In this document: piece by piece, positions 1 through 8,041 of the stretch | How positions within the stretch are numbered: position 1 is the first letter of the stretch | How the letters are laid out: each line of letters begins with the position of its first letter | Assembly: GCA_017620915.1 (NCBI GenBank) | Contig: JAFZSK010000100.1 | Coordinates: forward strand, 1-41,197 | Direction of reading: 5' to 3' | From: Clostridia bacterium | Lineage (GTDB): Bacteria; Bacillota; Clostridia; UBA1212; UBA1255 | Length of the DNA stretch: 41,197 nucleotides | Program-made: the position numbers and the translations under genes | Notes under the pieces: model-generated | Databases searched by the model: none | What the model saw: the letters and a program-made list of their open reading frames with translations, nothing else | What the model was told of the DNA's origin: nothing

Positions 1-20
1 CCCGAGGCACCTTTAATACT

Positions 21-136
21 TCCGGTGACGATAACGGAGAGGACACACCTGTTCCCATACCGAACACAGCAGTTAAGCTCTCTTGTGCAGACGATAGTTG
101 GTTGGAGACGACCTGTGAAAATATGTAGTCGCCGGA
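21..136 (+). rRNA. rrf: 5S ribosomal RNA
   Basis: This is a complete 5S rRNA of about 116 nt. The conserved internal block CCCATACCGAACACAGCAG followed by TTAAGCTCTC is present at about 54-82, and the two ends (TCCGGTGACG and GTCGCCGGA) pair as helix I. It is followed at once by a rho-independent terminator, so it is the last gene of its transcript. The 20 nt upstream show no tRNA or 23S end, so whether it closes an rrn operon cannot be seen from this window. Exact ends are set by the helix I pairing and may be off by one or two bases. Confidence 0.95.
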
Positions 137-145
137 TCTTTTTTG

Positions 146-185
146 AAGGCTCTGTGCAAAAAGGCGCAGGGCCTTCTTCTTTTGT
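146..185 (+). terminator. Rho-independent terminator of 5S rRNA
   Basis: A 12-bp stem (AAGGCTCTGTGC with GCGCAGGGCCTT, including two G-U pairs) closes a short A-rich loop and is followed by a T-rich run, about 10 nt after the end of the 5S rRNA. Confidence 0.88.
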
Positions 186-227
186 TTCGAGCGCCGCGGC
201 GTCATCACCCGGTTCGCAGTCCATTGT

Positions 228-254
228 CATTTGCCCCTTGCCATTTGCCGTTTT
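228..254 (-). repeat. Dispersed GGCAAA-type short repeat, copy 1
   Basis: Read on the minus strand this contains GCAAATGGCAAGGGGCAAAT, which also occurs in the spacers near 14650 and 40210. It lies between the 5S terminator and the promoter of the next gene. Confidence 0.7.
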
Positions 255-271
255 CCACGTGCCTTGTGCTA

Positions 272-300
272 TTGATTCCATGGGCGGAAGATGATACAAT
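272..300 (+). promoter_or_regulatory. Sigma-70-type promoter of the anchored surface protein
   Basis: TTGATT (272-277) and TACAAT (295-300) are separated by 17 bp, with a TG dinucleotide just upstream of the -10 (TGATACAAT). The predicted start is about 30 nt before the start codon at 334. Prediction from sequence only. Confidence 0.6.
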
Positions 301-333
301 ATTGACAACAATTATTTTCGGGAGGAACGGGAA

Positions 334-1740
334 ATGAAAAAAATGAGGATCATTTGTTTTGTATTGTGCGCGGTATTGGCGGCGGGGATGTTGACCGTGT
401 TGACCGCGGGGAGTATGCGCGCGAATGCGGCGGAAACAGCAACGGAAGCGCCGGTTGCCGCGGAGAACGAAGAAGGCAAGACGCTGCCGAGCGAGCTGGA
501 GCAGTTTATTGCCGACTGGGGCGAGCCCTCCGAAGGCATCGCGGGGCAGACCGAGTACGTCATCGATTTTGAGGATTACGACGTTGACACCGACTTCTCT
601 CAGCTGGACGATCTGCTGGAAGACTGGCTCATCAACAACGCCACCGGCGACTACATCACCAAAGTCGTGGCGGACAAAGACGGCAACAAATACCTCGAAT
701 TTGCGCCCTTCGGCCAGATGTACCTGAGCGAAGGCATCACAAACAAATACGTTTTTTCCTGCGATGTCAAAGCGCCCGCCAACCAGGGCTTCGGCATATT
801 CATCCGATCTACCGGCGAGACCGGCATCAACCCGTATTTTGAAGACGACCAGAGCGGCCACGACATCATGGGCATCGGCCCGTCCGGCGTGTACGTCATT
901 CCCAACGAAAAATCCATAAAAATTTACATCAAATATTACGACGAGCGCAAATCCTCCGATGCGGGCAAAAAATATCTGAACAACAAAGTCGTCACGATCA
1001 AGTCGCCGGACAGTTTTTCCAGTGATTTTCAGAAGTTGACGTTCGTTGACTACGGAAACGGCGCGAAGATCTTCATCAACGGGGCGCTGGCAGCCACGCT
1101 GGAGTTCTCGGACATCGTTGACGGCTACGACGAGCTGCTCTCCGAGTGCAAGTATTACTCGCACGTGCTGGTCTATGACAACACCGGCAAGCAGAAAGCC
1201 GAAGTCAAAGACGCGCTGGTCTGTGCTGACTACAGCGTGCTCGCCATCGGCATGCGCATCAACAGCGCCGAGGTGGACAATATTGCCGTCACCCAGTACG
1301 AGGACAAGATCGAGAGCATCGAAGTTGACCCCGCGTCCAAGGCAGATTACCTCGTGGGAGACAATTACGCGTCGAACATCAACCTGATCGTTAAATACGA
1401 TACCGGCGCCACCAAAAAGGTCGCGCTGGGCGCCGAAGCGCTGGAAGGTTTTGACACCTCCGCTGCGGGGGACAAGACCGTAAAGATCACCTACAAAGGC
1501 CTCGAGACCGAATTCACGATCCGCGTGAGCGAACCCCCCGAACCCACCGAAGCGCCGCAGCCGACCGATGCGGCCAAACCCACCGAGGCGCCTAAGGCCA
1601 CCGACAATGCCGGCGACGACACGAAACAAAGCGACAGCAACAAAAAGGCGTTGACCGTCGGGCTCATAGCGGGCGGCGTGCTGATCGTTGCCATCGCGGC
1701 CGTCGCGGTGATCCTGTCGCAGAAAAAGAAAAAGGGTTGA
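334..1740 (+). CDS. Secreted membrane-anchored LamG-like / bacterial Ig-like surface protein
   Basis: The 468-residue product is exported and anchored at the cell surface. Residues 1-33 form a signal peptide (MKKMRIIC... hydrophobic core ... ANAAE). Residues about 60-310 look like a concanavalin/LamG-type beta-sandwich, with short strands rich in aromatic and Asp residues; this is by pattern, not by a strict motif. Residues about 326-398 (SIEVDP...DTSAAGDKTVKITYKG) match the bacterial Ig-like group 3 fold. A Pro/Thr/Glu/Ala linker follows, then a membrane helix (about 439-461) and the tail QKKKKG. The start is supported by GGGAGGAAC upstream. The stop overlaps the start region of the next gene, so the two are probably co-transcribed. 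The same helix-plus-KKKKG ending appears in the protein at 30553-32637. It could bind a carbohydrate; no enzymatic residues are evident. Confidence 0.8.
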   Translation: MKKMRIICFVLCAVLAAGMLTVLTAGSMRANAAETATEAPVAAENEEGKTLPSELEQFIADWGEPSEGIAGQTEYVIDFEDYDVDTDFSQLDDLLEDWLINNATGDYITKVVADKDGNKYLEFAPFGQMYLSEGITNKYVFSCDVKAPANQGFGIFIRSTGETGINPYFEDDQSGHDIMGIGPSGVYVIPNEKSIKIYIKYYDERKSSDAGKKYLNNKVVTIKSPDSFSSDFQKLTFVDYGNGAKIFINGALAATLEFSDIVDGYDELLSECKYYSHVLVYDNTGKQKAEVKDALVCADYSVLAIGMRINSAEVDNIAVTQYEDKIESIEVDPASKADYLVGDNYASNINLIVKYDTGATKKVALGAEALEGFDTSAAGDKTVKITYKGLETEFTIRVSEPPEPTEAPQPTDAAKPTEAPKATDNAGDDTKQSDSNKKALTVGLIAGGVLIVAIAAVAVILSQKKKKG

Positions 1741-1745
1741 TCAAT

Positions 1746-2414
1746 ATGCTTAAAAAAGTGTGCAGCGGCATGGCCGCGGGCCTGCTGATATCCATCGGCT
1801 GCGCCGTGTTCCTGGCCTGCGACAACAAATACGTCGGCAGCGTGATGTTCTCCGTTGCCCTCCTGTCCATCTGCCTGTTCGGTGTGGCGCTGTACACCGG
1901 CAAGATCGGACTGATGGTGCAAAGCCATGGCCGTGACGATTTCGCGACGCTGCTGCTGGGGCTGCTGGGCAATACGCTGGGCGTTACCGCCGGCGGATTC
2001 GCGCTGAGCTACGCGCTGCCGAAGCTGAAAGAGGCGGCGGCCGTGTTGTGCGAAGCAAAATTGACCACGCAGGAATGGGGCCAGACGCTGCTGCGCGGAA
2101 TGTTCTGCGGCGTGCTGATGTATGTTGCCGTCAGCATTTTCCGGAACACCAACAAAGTCATCGGCATCCTGTTCTGCATTCCCGTGTTTATTCTGAGCGG
2201 GTTCGAGCATTCCATCGCGGACATTGGCTACTTCGCGTGCGGAAATATCGTCTCCTGGGACGCGTTTTTGTTCATCTGGACGGTGATCCTGGGCAATACG
2301 CTGGGCTCGCTGCTGATCTCCGGACTGATACAGATCGCCGCCGGAAGCGCGAAGGGCAACGCAAAAAGCGGCGCGGGCAACGCGAACAGTGCGAGACCCA
2401 AAAAACGCCGCTGA
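1746..2414 (+). CDS. Formate/nitrite transporter (FNT) family membrane protein
   Basis: The product of about 222 residues is an integral membrane protein with six hydrophobic segments. It resembles the FNT (FocA/NirC) family of pentameric channels for small monovalent anions: a conserved segment CIPVFILSGFEHSIAD appears in the second half, followed by a Gly/Asn loop (VILGNTLGSLL), matching the half-repeat GNTLGV nearer the N-terminus. It is shorter than typical FocA (about 280), mainly in the loops and tails. The ATG at 1746 is preferred; an in-frame TTG at 1737 overlaps the stop of the preceding surface protein gene, so translation is probably coupled. The C-terminus is a basic, Gly/Ala/Asn-rich tail. 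The substrate cannot be told from sequence. Confidence 0.8.
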   Translation: MLKKVCSGMAAGLLISIGCAVFLACDNKYVGSVMFSVALLSICLFGVALYTGKIGLMVQSHGRDDFATLLLGLLGNTLGVTAGGFALSYALPKLKEAAAVLCEAKLTTQEWGQTLLRGMFCGVLMYVAVSIFRNTNKVIGILFCIPVFILSGFEHSIADIGYFACGNIVSWDAFLFIWTVILGNTLGSLLISGLIQIAAGSAKGNAKSGAGNANSARPKKRR

Positions 2415-2439
2415 ATAAGCTTTAAACGCTCTGTATTAA

Positions 2440-4029
2440 TTACTTTTTGGTCTTGATCAGACCGCGCAGGATCGACGACAGGCCGCCGCGCAGGACGGAG
2501 GACAATGCCGACGTTGCCGCCCGCTTCCCGATGGTAGCGGCGTCAGAAGTCTTGCCGCCGAGCAGCGAATTGACCACGTTAGTACTCACCGAGCGCGCGG
2601 CAGACGAAGTGGCGCTGTTCACGGCGCGCTTCGCCAGCGTGCTTCCGGTGGACTTTTTAGAAGAAGAATTTCCTTTAGCCGAGGCTTTCTGCTGCGCTTT
2701 CTGCGCCTGCGCCTCGGCTTTAGCGGCTTCAGCTTCCTGCGCGAGGATGGCGTTGGCCTCGTTTATCAGCTCGTAGGCGGATTCGCGGTCAACATTCTCC
2801 CGATATTTCGCATTGAACGGGTCGCCCGCAATAATATTGTCCACGATATCCGCCTCGGCAGGACCGATCAGGCTCTGCGGCGGCAATATCTTTGCGTTTT
2901 CCACTATTGACGGCACGCCGTTCTCGTCCAGGAAACTCACCAGCGCCTCGCCGGTGCCCAGCGCCATCAGCGCCTCTTCCGTGTTGAACGCGGGGTTGGT
3001 ACGGAACGCCTTGGCCGCCGCGCGTACCGATTTCTGCTCCGCCGGGGTGTACGCCCGCAGCCCGTGCTGCACGCGGTTGGAAAGCTGCGCCAGCACGTCG
3101 TCCGGAATGTCCGACGGCGACTGCGTTACAAAATACACACCGATGCCCTTGGACCGGATCAGCTTCACTATCTGCACGATCTTCTGCACCAGCGCTTTCG
3201 GTGCACCGTCGAACAGCAGATGCGCTTCATCGAAGAAGAATATCATCCGGGGCTTCTGCAGGTCGCCGACCTCGGGCAGTTTTTCGAACAATTCGGACAA
3301 CATCCACAGCAAAAACGTGGCGTACACCGTGGGGCTGTTGATCAGTCGCGCGGAGGACAACACGTTTATGTACCCCCGCCCGTCCGAGTCGCACTTCATC
3401 CAGTCGTAAATGTTGAGCGCGGGCTCGCCGAAAATGATGTTGCCGCCCTGGTCCTCGAACGCGAGCAGCGCGCGCTGGATGGCGCCGATGCTGGCGGAGG
3501 AAACGTTGCCGTATTCGGTGGTGAATTCGGCGCGGTTGTCGCCGACATATTTGACCATCGCGCGCAGGTCCTTCAGGTTCAGCAGCAGAAGCCCCAGGTT
3601 GTCCGCGACCTTAAACACTATGTTGAGCACGCCCGTCTGCACTTCGGTCAGCCCGAACAGCCGCGCCAGTAAGAGCGGCCCCATGTCCGATACCGTGACC
3701 CGGACCGGAACGCCTTTTTCCCCGAAAATGTCCCAAAACCGCGTCGGAAACGCCTTGTACTCCCAGTTTTCGATACCAAACCGCGCGATCCGGTTCTGCA
3801 TGTCCTCGCTGTCGCGGCCGGGCACGGTCATGCCGGTGAGGTCGCCTTTAACATCGCTGAAAAACACGGGCACGCCCAGTTCGGAAAACGATTCGGCCAG
3901 CACTTTCATGGTGACGGTCTTGCCGGTACCGGTGGCGCCGGCAATAAGGCCGTGGCGGTTGGCCATTTTCGGCAGCAGATACAGCCGTTTGTCTGAGCTG
4001 GCGATCCAGATCTTGTTGTCGTCGTACAT
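2440..4029 (-). CDS. HerA-like DUF853 P-loop ATPase (YjgR family)
   Basis: The 529-residue product belongs to the DUF853/YjgR branch of HerA-FtsK ATPases, cytoplasmic proteins whose function is poorly known. Walker A is GATGTGKT (residues 31-38) and Walker B is [12 protein letters not shown]; the glutamine-containing segment [12 protein letters not shown] and the arginine stretch [17 protein letters not shown] follow as in the family. The last 110 residues are a low-complexity Ala/Lys/Gln coiled coil then a Ser/Ala/Gly-rich tail ([12 protein letters not shown]...), typical of this family. The ATG at 4029 follows AGAAAGGGG on the minus strand; an upstream in-frame extension to 4080 lacks such a site. 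It converges on the FNT gene and diverges from the NYN gene. Confidence 0.88.
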   Translation of the reverse strand: MYDDNKIWIASSDKRLYLLPKMANRHGLIAGATGTGKTVTMKVLAESFSELGVPVFFSDVKGDLTGMTVPGRDSEDMQNRIARFGIENWEYKAFPTRFWDIFGEKGVPVRVTVSDMGPLLLARLFGLTEVQTGVLNIVFKVADNLGLLLLNLKDLRAMVKYVGDNRAEFTTEYGNVSSASIGAIQRALLAFEDQGGNIIFGEPALNIYDWMKCDSDGRGYINVLSSARLINSPTVYATFLLWMLSELFEKLPEVGDLQKPRMIFFFDEAHLLFDGAPKALVQKIVQIVKLIRSKGIGVYFVTQSPSDIPDDVLAQLSNRVQHGLRAYTPAEQKSVRAAAKAFRTNPAFNTEEALMALGTGEALVSFLDENGVPSIVENAKILPPQSLIGPAEADIVDNIIAGDPFNAKYRENVDRESAYELINEANAILAQEAEAAKAEAQAQKAQQKASAKGNSSSKKSTGSTLAKRAVNSATSSAARSVSTNVVNSLLGGKTSDAATIGKRAATSALSSVLRGGLSSILRGLIKTKK

Positions 4030-4079
4030 AATGAGCCCCTTTCTGTCCGGCGCGTTCGGCCGCCGGTGTAGCATGGTCA

Positions 4080-4108
4080 ATTTTACTCAAAAAACGCGTA
4101 TTGTTCAA
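4080..4108 (-). promoter_or_regulatory. Promoter of the HerA-like ATPase gene
   Basis: On the minus strand TTGAAC (4108-4103) and TAAAAT (4085-4080) are separated by 17 bp, about 50 nt before the chosen start codon at 4029. This supports the downstream start, because the longer open frame would begin at the -10 box. Confidence 0.6.
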
Positions 4109-4131
4109 GTGCGGACAACGAAACTTTTCTC

Positions 4132-4160
4132 TTGCAATCCGGCCCATTTTTGTATAGAAT
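4132..4160 (+). promoter_or_regulatory. Promoter of the NYN-domain gene
   Basis: TTGCAA (4132-4137) and TAGAAT (4155-4160, in TGTATAGAAT) are 17 bp apart on the plus strand. The leader to the ATG at 4280 would be about 110 nt and contains an AT-rich stretch with TTGTTTATTGTTTGG just before the ribosome binding site. Confidence 0.5.
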
Positions 4161-4279
4161 AATAATGCGCATTTTCGGCAAATTGACGGAAATGCGCAGT
4201 GATTTGAGCCGCAGATCGCGGCCGAATTGGGTAAATATATACAAAACATTGTTTATTGTTTGGAAAAGGGAGAGTTAGT

Positions 4280-5041
4280 ATGGGACTTTTCGGGAAAAAG
4301 AAAGGAAAAACAGTAGTTTTTGTGGATTTTGACCATTGGTGCGTGGCCATGGACAACGTTTTTAAGCTCCAGCCCGCCATTGGTGCCTTCCAGGAGTGGC
4401 AGAGATCGCAAAATGCGCCGAAAAAAGTGTATTATTTCGGCAATTTCTCAAATCCGCTGCTGGAGAAAGAAAAAGAGGCGATCGACGCGGAGGGGGCGGA
4501 GATCGTTGACACCCGCGACCCGGACAACTACCGCAGCGACCGCACCGATTTCGTCATGCTGGAGTATATCTACCGCTGCCTGATGGAGGAGAAGGACGTT
4601 GACACCTTCATCGTGTTCACCGCGGACAACCGCTTTGTCCCCGTCTTCGCGTACCTGCGCAAAGCGGGCAAAAAGGTGGTGCTGTGCGGCGTGCGCGGCT
4701 GCCTCGGCGGCAAGCTGAAAGCCGAAGCAGATGAAGTGCACGAGGTGCCCGGGGAAGAGGCGGAACGGAACCGCTACTATGACATGATCATCGACAACTT
4801 CCGCTATATTTACCGCCACAAGGAGCGCGGCATCTACCCCACGTTCCTGTCCACCGTGACCACCGTGGCGCGCCTGAACGAGGTGCCCGAGGACGACATC
4901 CGCCAGGCGCTGCAGGAACTGATCGACAAAAAGATCGTTTTCAAAACGGAAGTCGTGATGAACCAGGGCGAAAACACCGTGCGCGTTCTGCGTCTGGACA
5001 AGAGCCGCGCCATCGAGGCCGGCTTATATGTGACGGATTAA
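4280..5041 (+). CDS. NYN-domain (LabA/DUF88-like) protein with C-terminal winged-helix-like domain
   Basis: The 253-residue product has an N-terminal NYN domain, a PIN-like fold found in putative RNases. Its expected acidic residues are present: FVDFDHW (D16, D18), RTDFVM (D90) and FTADNRF (D116, replacing the more common SGDSDF). Residues about 175-253 (TFLSTVTTVARLNEVPEDDIRQALQELIDKK and following) resemble a winged helix, the usual nucleic-acid-binding partner. The ATG at 4280 follows AAAAGGGAGAG; an upstream in-frame GTG/TTG region has no better site. The gene stands alone between a divergent HerA-like ATPase and a strong terminator. An RNase role is family-based inference; the altered third motif makes activity uncertain. 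Confidence 0.82.
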   Translation: MGLFGKKKGKTVVFVDFDHWCVAMDNVFKLQPAIGAFQEWQRSQNAPKKVYYFGNFSNPLLEKEKEAIDAEGAEIVDTRDPDNYRSDRTDFVMLEYIYRCLMEEKDVDTFIVFTADNRFVPVFAYLRKAGKKVVLCGVRGCLGGKLKAEADEVHEVPGEEAERNRYYDMIIDNFRYIYRHKERGIYPTFLSTVTTVARLNEVPEDDIRQALQELIDKKIVFKTEVVMNQGENTVRVLRLDKSRAIEAGLYVTD

Positions 5042-5097
5042 CAACGACCGGCCGGAACGGCCGCCGGAGCAGCTCCGGCTCTATTTCAATAGTCAAT

Positions 5098-5137
5098 AAA
5101 AAGACCGAATCGCACGTCTGAACGATTCGGTCTTTTT
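5098..5137 (+). terminator. Strong, symmetrical rho-independent terminator
   Basis: A perfect 15-bp stem (AAAAAGACCGAATCG with its complement) encloses a 10-nt loop and ends in TTTTTAATT. It lies about 55 nt after the NYN gene. The A-run on the 5' side would also let it act on the minus strand. A second GC-rich dyad (GGCCGGAACGGCCGCCGG) sits just before it at about 5049-5067. Confidence 0.9.
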
Positions 5138-5239
5138 AATTAACTACAGATGTCAACTGAATCTATTGCGTTCTTGACAGCGCCTTATTAGTCGAGGAGT
5201 AATCGAAACGGACGAGAAACACATAATAGGAGGTTTAGT

Positions 5240-5650
5240 ATGTTTGACAATGTAGGCAGAAAATTGCAGACGATCGCTGTGATTACTTTTGTGATCGACC
5301 TGCTCGGATTGGTTATACTCGGAATGATAGCGATTGCGGAGTATGACGAGGTTTTTGGGGGCGTAATAGCAATTCTTGCCGGGGTATTCGTTTCGCCGGT
5401 AATTCTTTATTTGATTTATGGGTTCGGATTATTAGTGGAAAACGCCGAAGAAGAAACTAAAGAGCGCAAAAAAAGACGGGCAAATCAGGAAACCAAAATG
5501 GATTTATTAAAGCCGGCAAACAACAAAATTGACGATAACGAGCATTTCGACACTTTCTGTATAAAATGCGGCAACAGATTAAAAAACACCGATAAGTTCT
5601 GTGTAAAATGTGGGTGGAAAGTTGAATGTTTGAATAAACAGACGAATTAA
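5240..5650 (+). CDS. Small membrane protein with C-terminal zinc ribbon
   Basis: The 136-residue product has two predicted membrane helices (about residues 12-34 and 40-64), a charged, Lys/Glu-rich stretch (EEETKERKKRRAN) and a C-terminal zinc ribbon, CIKCGN...FCVKCGW, of the short DUF-type often attached to membrane proteins. The start is fixed by AGGAGG at 5228-5233. Codon use is clearly AT-richer than in the neighbours, suggesting a recent arrival or low-expression gene. No function can be assigned. It converges on mnmA with only 28 bp between them and no obvious terminator. Confidence 0.8.
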   Translation: MFDNVGRKLQTIAVITFVIDLLGLVILGMIAIAEYDEVFGGVIAILAGVFVSPVILYLIYGFGLLVENAEEETKERKKRRANQETKMDLLKPANNKIDDNEHFDTFCIKCGNRLKNTDKFCVKCGWKVECLNKQTN

Positions 5651-5678
5651 CCCCGCGTAACATGCGGTTGACAGAATA

Positions 5679-6728
5679 TTACAACGCGTCAGATATCGTT
5701 CCGCCCCCCAGCACCACATCGCCGTCGTAGAAGACGGCGGCCTGGCCGGGGGTGATTGCCCGCACGGGGGCGTCGAAGACCATGCGCACGCTGTCCGCGG
5801 AGAGCGGGATAACGGTGCAGGGCTGCTCGGGATGGTGGTAGCGGATCCGGGCCTTGCAGCGCACGGGAGAAGCGGGCAGGGGCGAGGGGATCCAGTTGAC
5901 CGCGGTCACGGTGCATTCGCGGTCGAACATTTCGGCGGCGCGGGCGAGGACGACGCGGTTGGACGCGGCGTCGAGACGGCGCACGTAGAGGGGGGCTTCG
6001 GCGGCAATGCCGAGGCCTTTGCGTTGTCCGACCGTGTAGTGGTGGAGGCCGCGGTGGCGGCCGAGGAGGTTGCCCGCGGTGTCAACGACGTCGCCCGCCG
6101 GGAAGGTATTGCCCGAAAACCGCTCGATAAAGCCCGCATAATCGCCGTCCGGCACGAAACAAATGTCCTGACTTTCGGGTTTTTGTGCGTTTTCGAAGCT
6201 ATTTTCTGTGGCCAGTGCGCGCACATCGGCCTTTTCCATGCCGCCCAGCGGGAACAACACGTGCGCAAGCTGCTCCTGAGTGAGCGAATATAGCACATAG
6301 CTCTGGTCTTTGGCCGGGTCTAGAGCTTTTTTCAGCAAAAAACGGCCGCCGGTTCGCTCGATCCGCGCATAATGGCCGGTGGCAACATACTCGCACCCCA
6401 GCTGTTCCGCCCGCCGCATCAGCGCGCCGAATTTCATGCGCCGGTTGCATACGATGCAGGGGTTGGGCGTGCGGCCGTCAATATAATTCTGCACGAAATC
6501 CGCGATCACGCAGTCCCGGAACTCGTTCTGATAGTTGAACACGCAATACGGAATACCCATCGCGGCGCAAACCGATTCCGCGGCGCGAATGTCCGCATCC
6601 GCATTGTCGCCTCCTTTGTCGAACAGCCGGAGCGTGCAGCCGATGCAGTCGTAGCCTTGCGATTGGAGTATTGCCGCCGCTGCAGAGCTGTCAACGCCCC
6701 CGCTCATTGCCACCAGTACCTTGCTCAT
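5679..6728 (-). CDS. mnmA: tRNA-specific 2-thiouridylase MnmA
   Basis: The 349-residue enzyme puts sulfur on U34 of tRNA-Lys, -Glu and -Gln, using ATP to adenylate the base. The PP-loop SGGVDSS is at residues 9-15. The two catalytic cysteines are in NPCIVCNRRMKFG and ESQDICFVPDG; the tRNA-binding and C-terminal beta-barrel segments (HHYTVGQRKGLGIA, ITPGQAAVFYDGDVVLGGG) are complete and length is normal. The ATG at 6728 overlaps the stop of the upstream glycosyltransferase (ATGA), preceded by GGGAGG, so translation is probably coupled; a longer open frame upstream lies inside the glycosyltransferase gene and is rejected. Co-transcription with GH78 and GT2 genes is unusual for this housekeeping enzyme. 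Confidence 0.96.
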   Translation of the reverse strand: MSKVLVAMSGGVDSSAAAAILQSQGYDCIGCTLRLFDKGGDNADADIRAAESVCAAMGIPYCVFNYQNEFRDCVIADFVQNYIDGRTPNPCIVCNRRMKFGALMRRAEQLGCEYVATGHYARIERTGGRFLLKKALDPAKDQSYVLYSLTQEQLAHVLFPLGGMEKADVRALATENSFENAQKPESQDICFVPDGDYAGFIERFSGNTFPAGDVVDTAGNLLGRHRGLHHYTVGQRKGLGIAAEAPLYVRRLDAASNRVVLARAAEMFDRECTVTAVNWIPSPLPASPVRCKARIRYHHPEQPCTVIPLSADSVRMVFDAPVRAITPGQAAVFYDGDVVLGGGTISDAL

Positions 6729-8011
6729 GTGCGGCCTCCCAGTTCGTCGATATTGACGTCCTTCTTGTGGTAGATCGGCTTCCACTCGACCTTCATAAAC
6801 AGCGCGATGATCATGGAGACGCTGCCGATCTTATCAAAAATCGGGAACATCAGAATGTGCCACAGCGCGCGGTACCATTTGAGTTTCGGCACGTGGCGAT
6901 GCTCGAAGATCATCACGTACAGCGCGGTGAACATGGCGCCGGCCCAGTACGACAGCAGATTCAGCCCGATGCCGCCCAGTATGCCCCACACCGGGCCCCA
7001 CGCGAAACCGGCCAGTACGATCAGCAGGATCCGCAGGATGAACACCAGCAGCTTGCGGAAGAAACTGAACAGTGAGCGCGGGAAGATCGTGAGCAGCATG
7101 TCGTAGGAACAGAAATTCTGCAGGGAATACGGGGGTTTGAAGATGTTGACGAACAGCTTGCCGCCGCTTTCGAAGAATGCCTGGATGTGGCCTTTTGCCC
7201 AGCGGATGCGTTGACGCATGACCTGCCGGAACTGCACGGGCTGCTCATCGTAAAACTCGGCGGTGTTCTGGTAGGAGATGCGGTAACCTTTGACCACCGC
7301 GTCCGCGCTGAACGCCCGGTCTTCGGTGAGGGAGGTGTACGTCCAGCCCTCGTCGGGGAGGGTCTCGGAAGCGAACAGCATGCCGGTGCCCTGCAGGCGC
7401 GTGGTGAGGTGCAGCCACGACGTGCCGCGGTTGGTGGTGCGGATCGTGCGCATCCAGTGGAGCGCGTAGGAGGCGGAGATCCAGTTGTCGTCGAAGTTTT
7501 TAGTGTTGCGGTAGGACGTGACGATCTTTTCGCCCGCGTCGAACGCTTCGTTCATGCGGGTAATGTAATCGGACTTGAGCAAGTTGTCCGCGTCGAACAC
7601 GAAGTAGCCCTCGAACGCGTCGCGGCCGTAGTCGCGCCAGATGCTGTCGAACAGGAACTGCAGCGCGAAGCCTTTGGTGCGGTGCGCGCTGTCAAAACGT
7701 TCGTAGCACACGGCGCCGCAGTTTCGCACGATCTCCGCGGTGTTGTCGGTGCAGTTGTCGGCAACCACGAACGTCGTGACGCTCCCGGGATAATCCTGCT
7801 TTTTGATGCTGTCCAGCAGGTTCGCGATGACCGCGGATTCGTTGCGCGCGGCGATCAGGATGGCGTATTTGTGGTACCTGCCGGCGGGCCTAAATTTGCG
7901 CGTAGTGAAGAAACCCACGATGATGTACAGCGTTTTGGGCAGGTACAGCGCGGATACCACGGTGGCAATAACAGAAAATACTTTTATTATTATATTGATC
8001 GTATCGGTCAA
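6725..8011 (-). CDS. Membrane-bound processive family 2 glycosyltransferase
   Basis: The 428-residue product is an inner-membrane GT2. An N-terminal membrane helix (residues about 7-37) precedes the GT-A domain: AARNESAV, VVADNCTDNTAEI, the metal-binding VFDADN, the catalytic-base motif SLTEDRAF, and QRIRWAKG, the Q-x-x-R-W acceptor/translocation motif of processive synthases such as cellulose and hyaluronan synthase. Three or four membrane segments follow (about 315-395). The start is a TTG at 8011, with GGAGAAG 8 nt upstream on the minus strand; no ATG fits as well. It lies 30 bp after the GH78 gene and overlaps mnmA by 4 bp. The polymer made is unknown. Confidence 0.88.
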   Translation of the reverse strand: MTDTINIIIKVFSVIATVVSALYLPKTLYIIVGFFTTRKFRPAGRYHKYAILIAARNESAVIANLLDSIKKQDYPGSVTTFVVADNCTDNTAEIVRNCGAVCYERFDSAHRTKGFALQFLFDSIWRDYGRDAFEGYFVFDADNLLKSDYITRMNEAFDAGEKIVTSYRNTKNFDDNWISASYALHWMRTIRTTNRGTSWLHLTTRLQGTGMLFASETLPDEGWTYTSLTEDRAFSADAVVKGYRISYQNTAEFYDEQPVQFRQVMRQRIRWAKGHIQAFFESGGKLFVNIFKPPYSLQNFCSYDMLLTIFPRSLFSFFRKLLVFILRILLIVLAGFAWGPVWGILGGIGLNLLSYWAGAMFTALYVMIFEHRHVPKLKWYRALWHILMFPIFDKIGSVSMIIALFMKVEWKPIYHKKDVNIDELGGRT

Positions 8012-8041
8012 TTTAACTTCTCCGATCGTTTAACGCTGCCG

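Noticed and set aside
205-1629. Long minus-strand open frame of 474 codons opposite the LamG/Ig-like gene
   Set aside because: It is antisense to a gene with signal peptide, domains and a good ribosome binding site; its residues (V/F/D/R-rich, no domains) are those expected from the opposite strand of GC-rich DNA.
5174-5179. TTGACA as -35 of the zinc-ribbon gene
   Set aside because: No acceptable -10 lies 16-18 bp downstream, so a promoter call is not supported.
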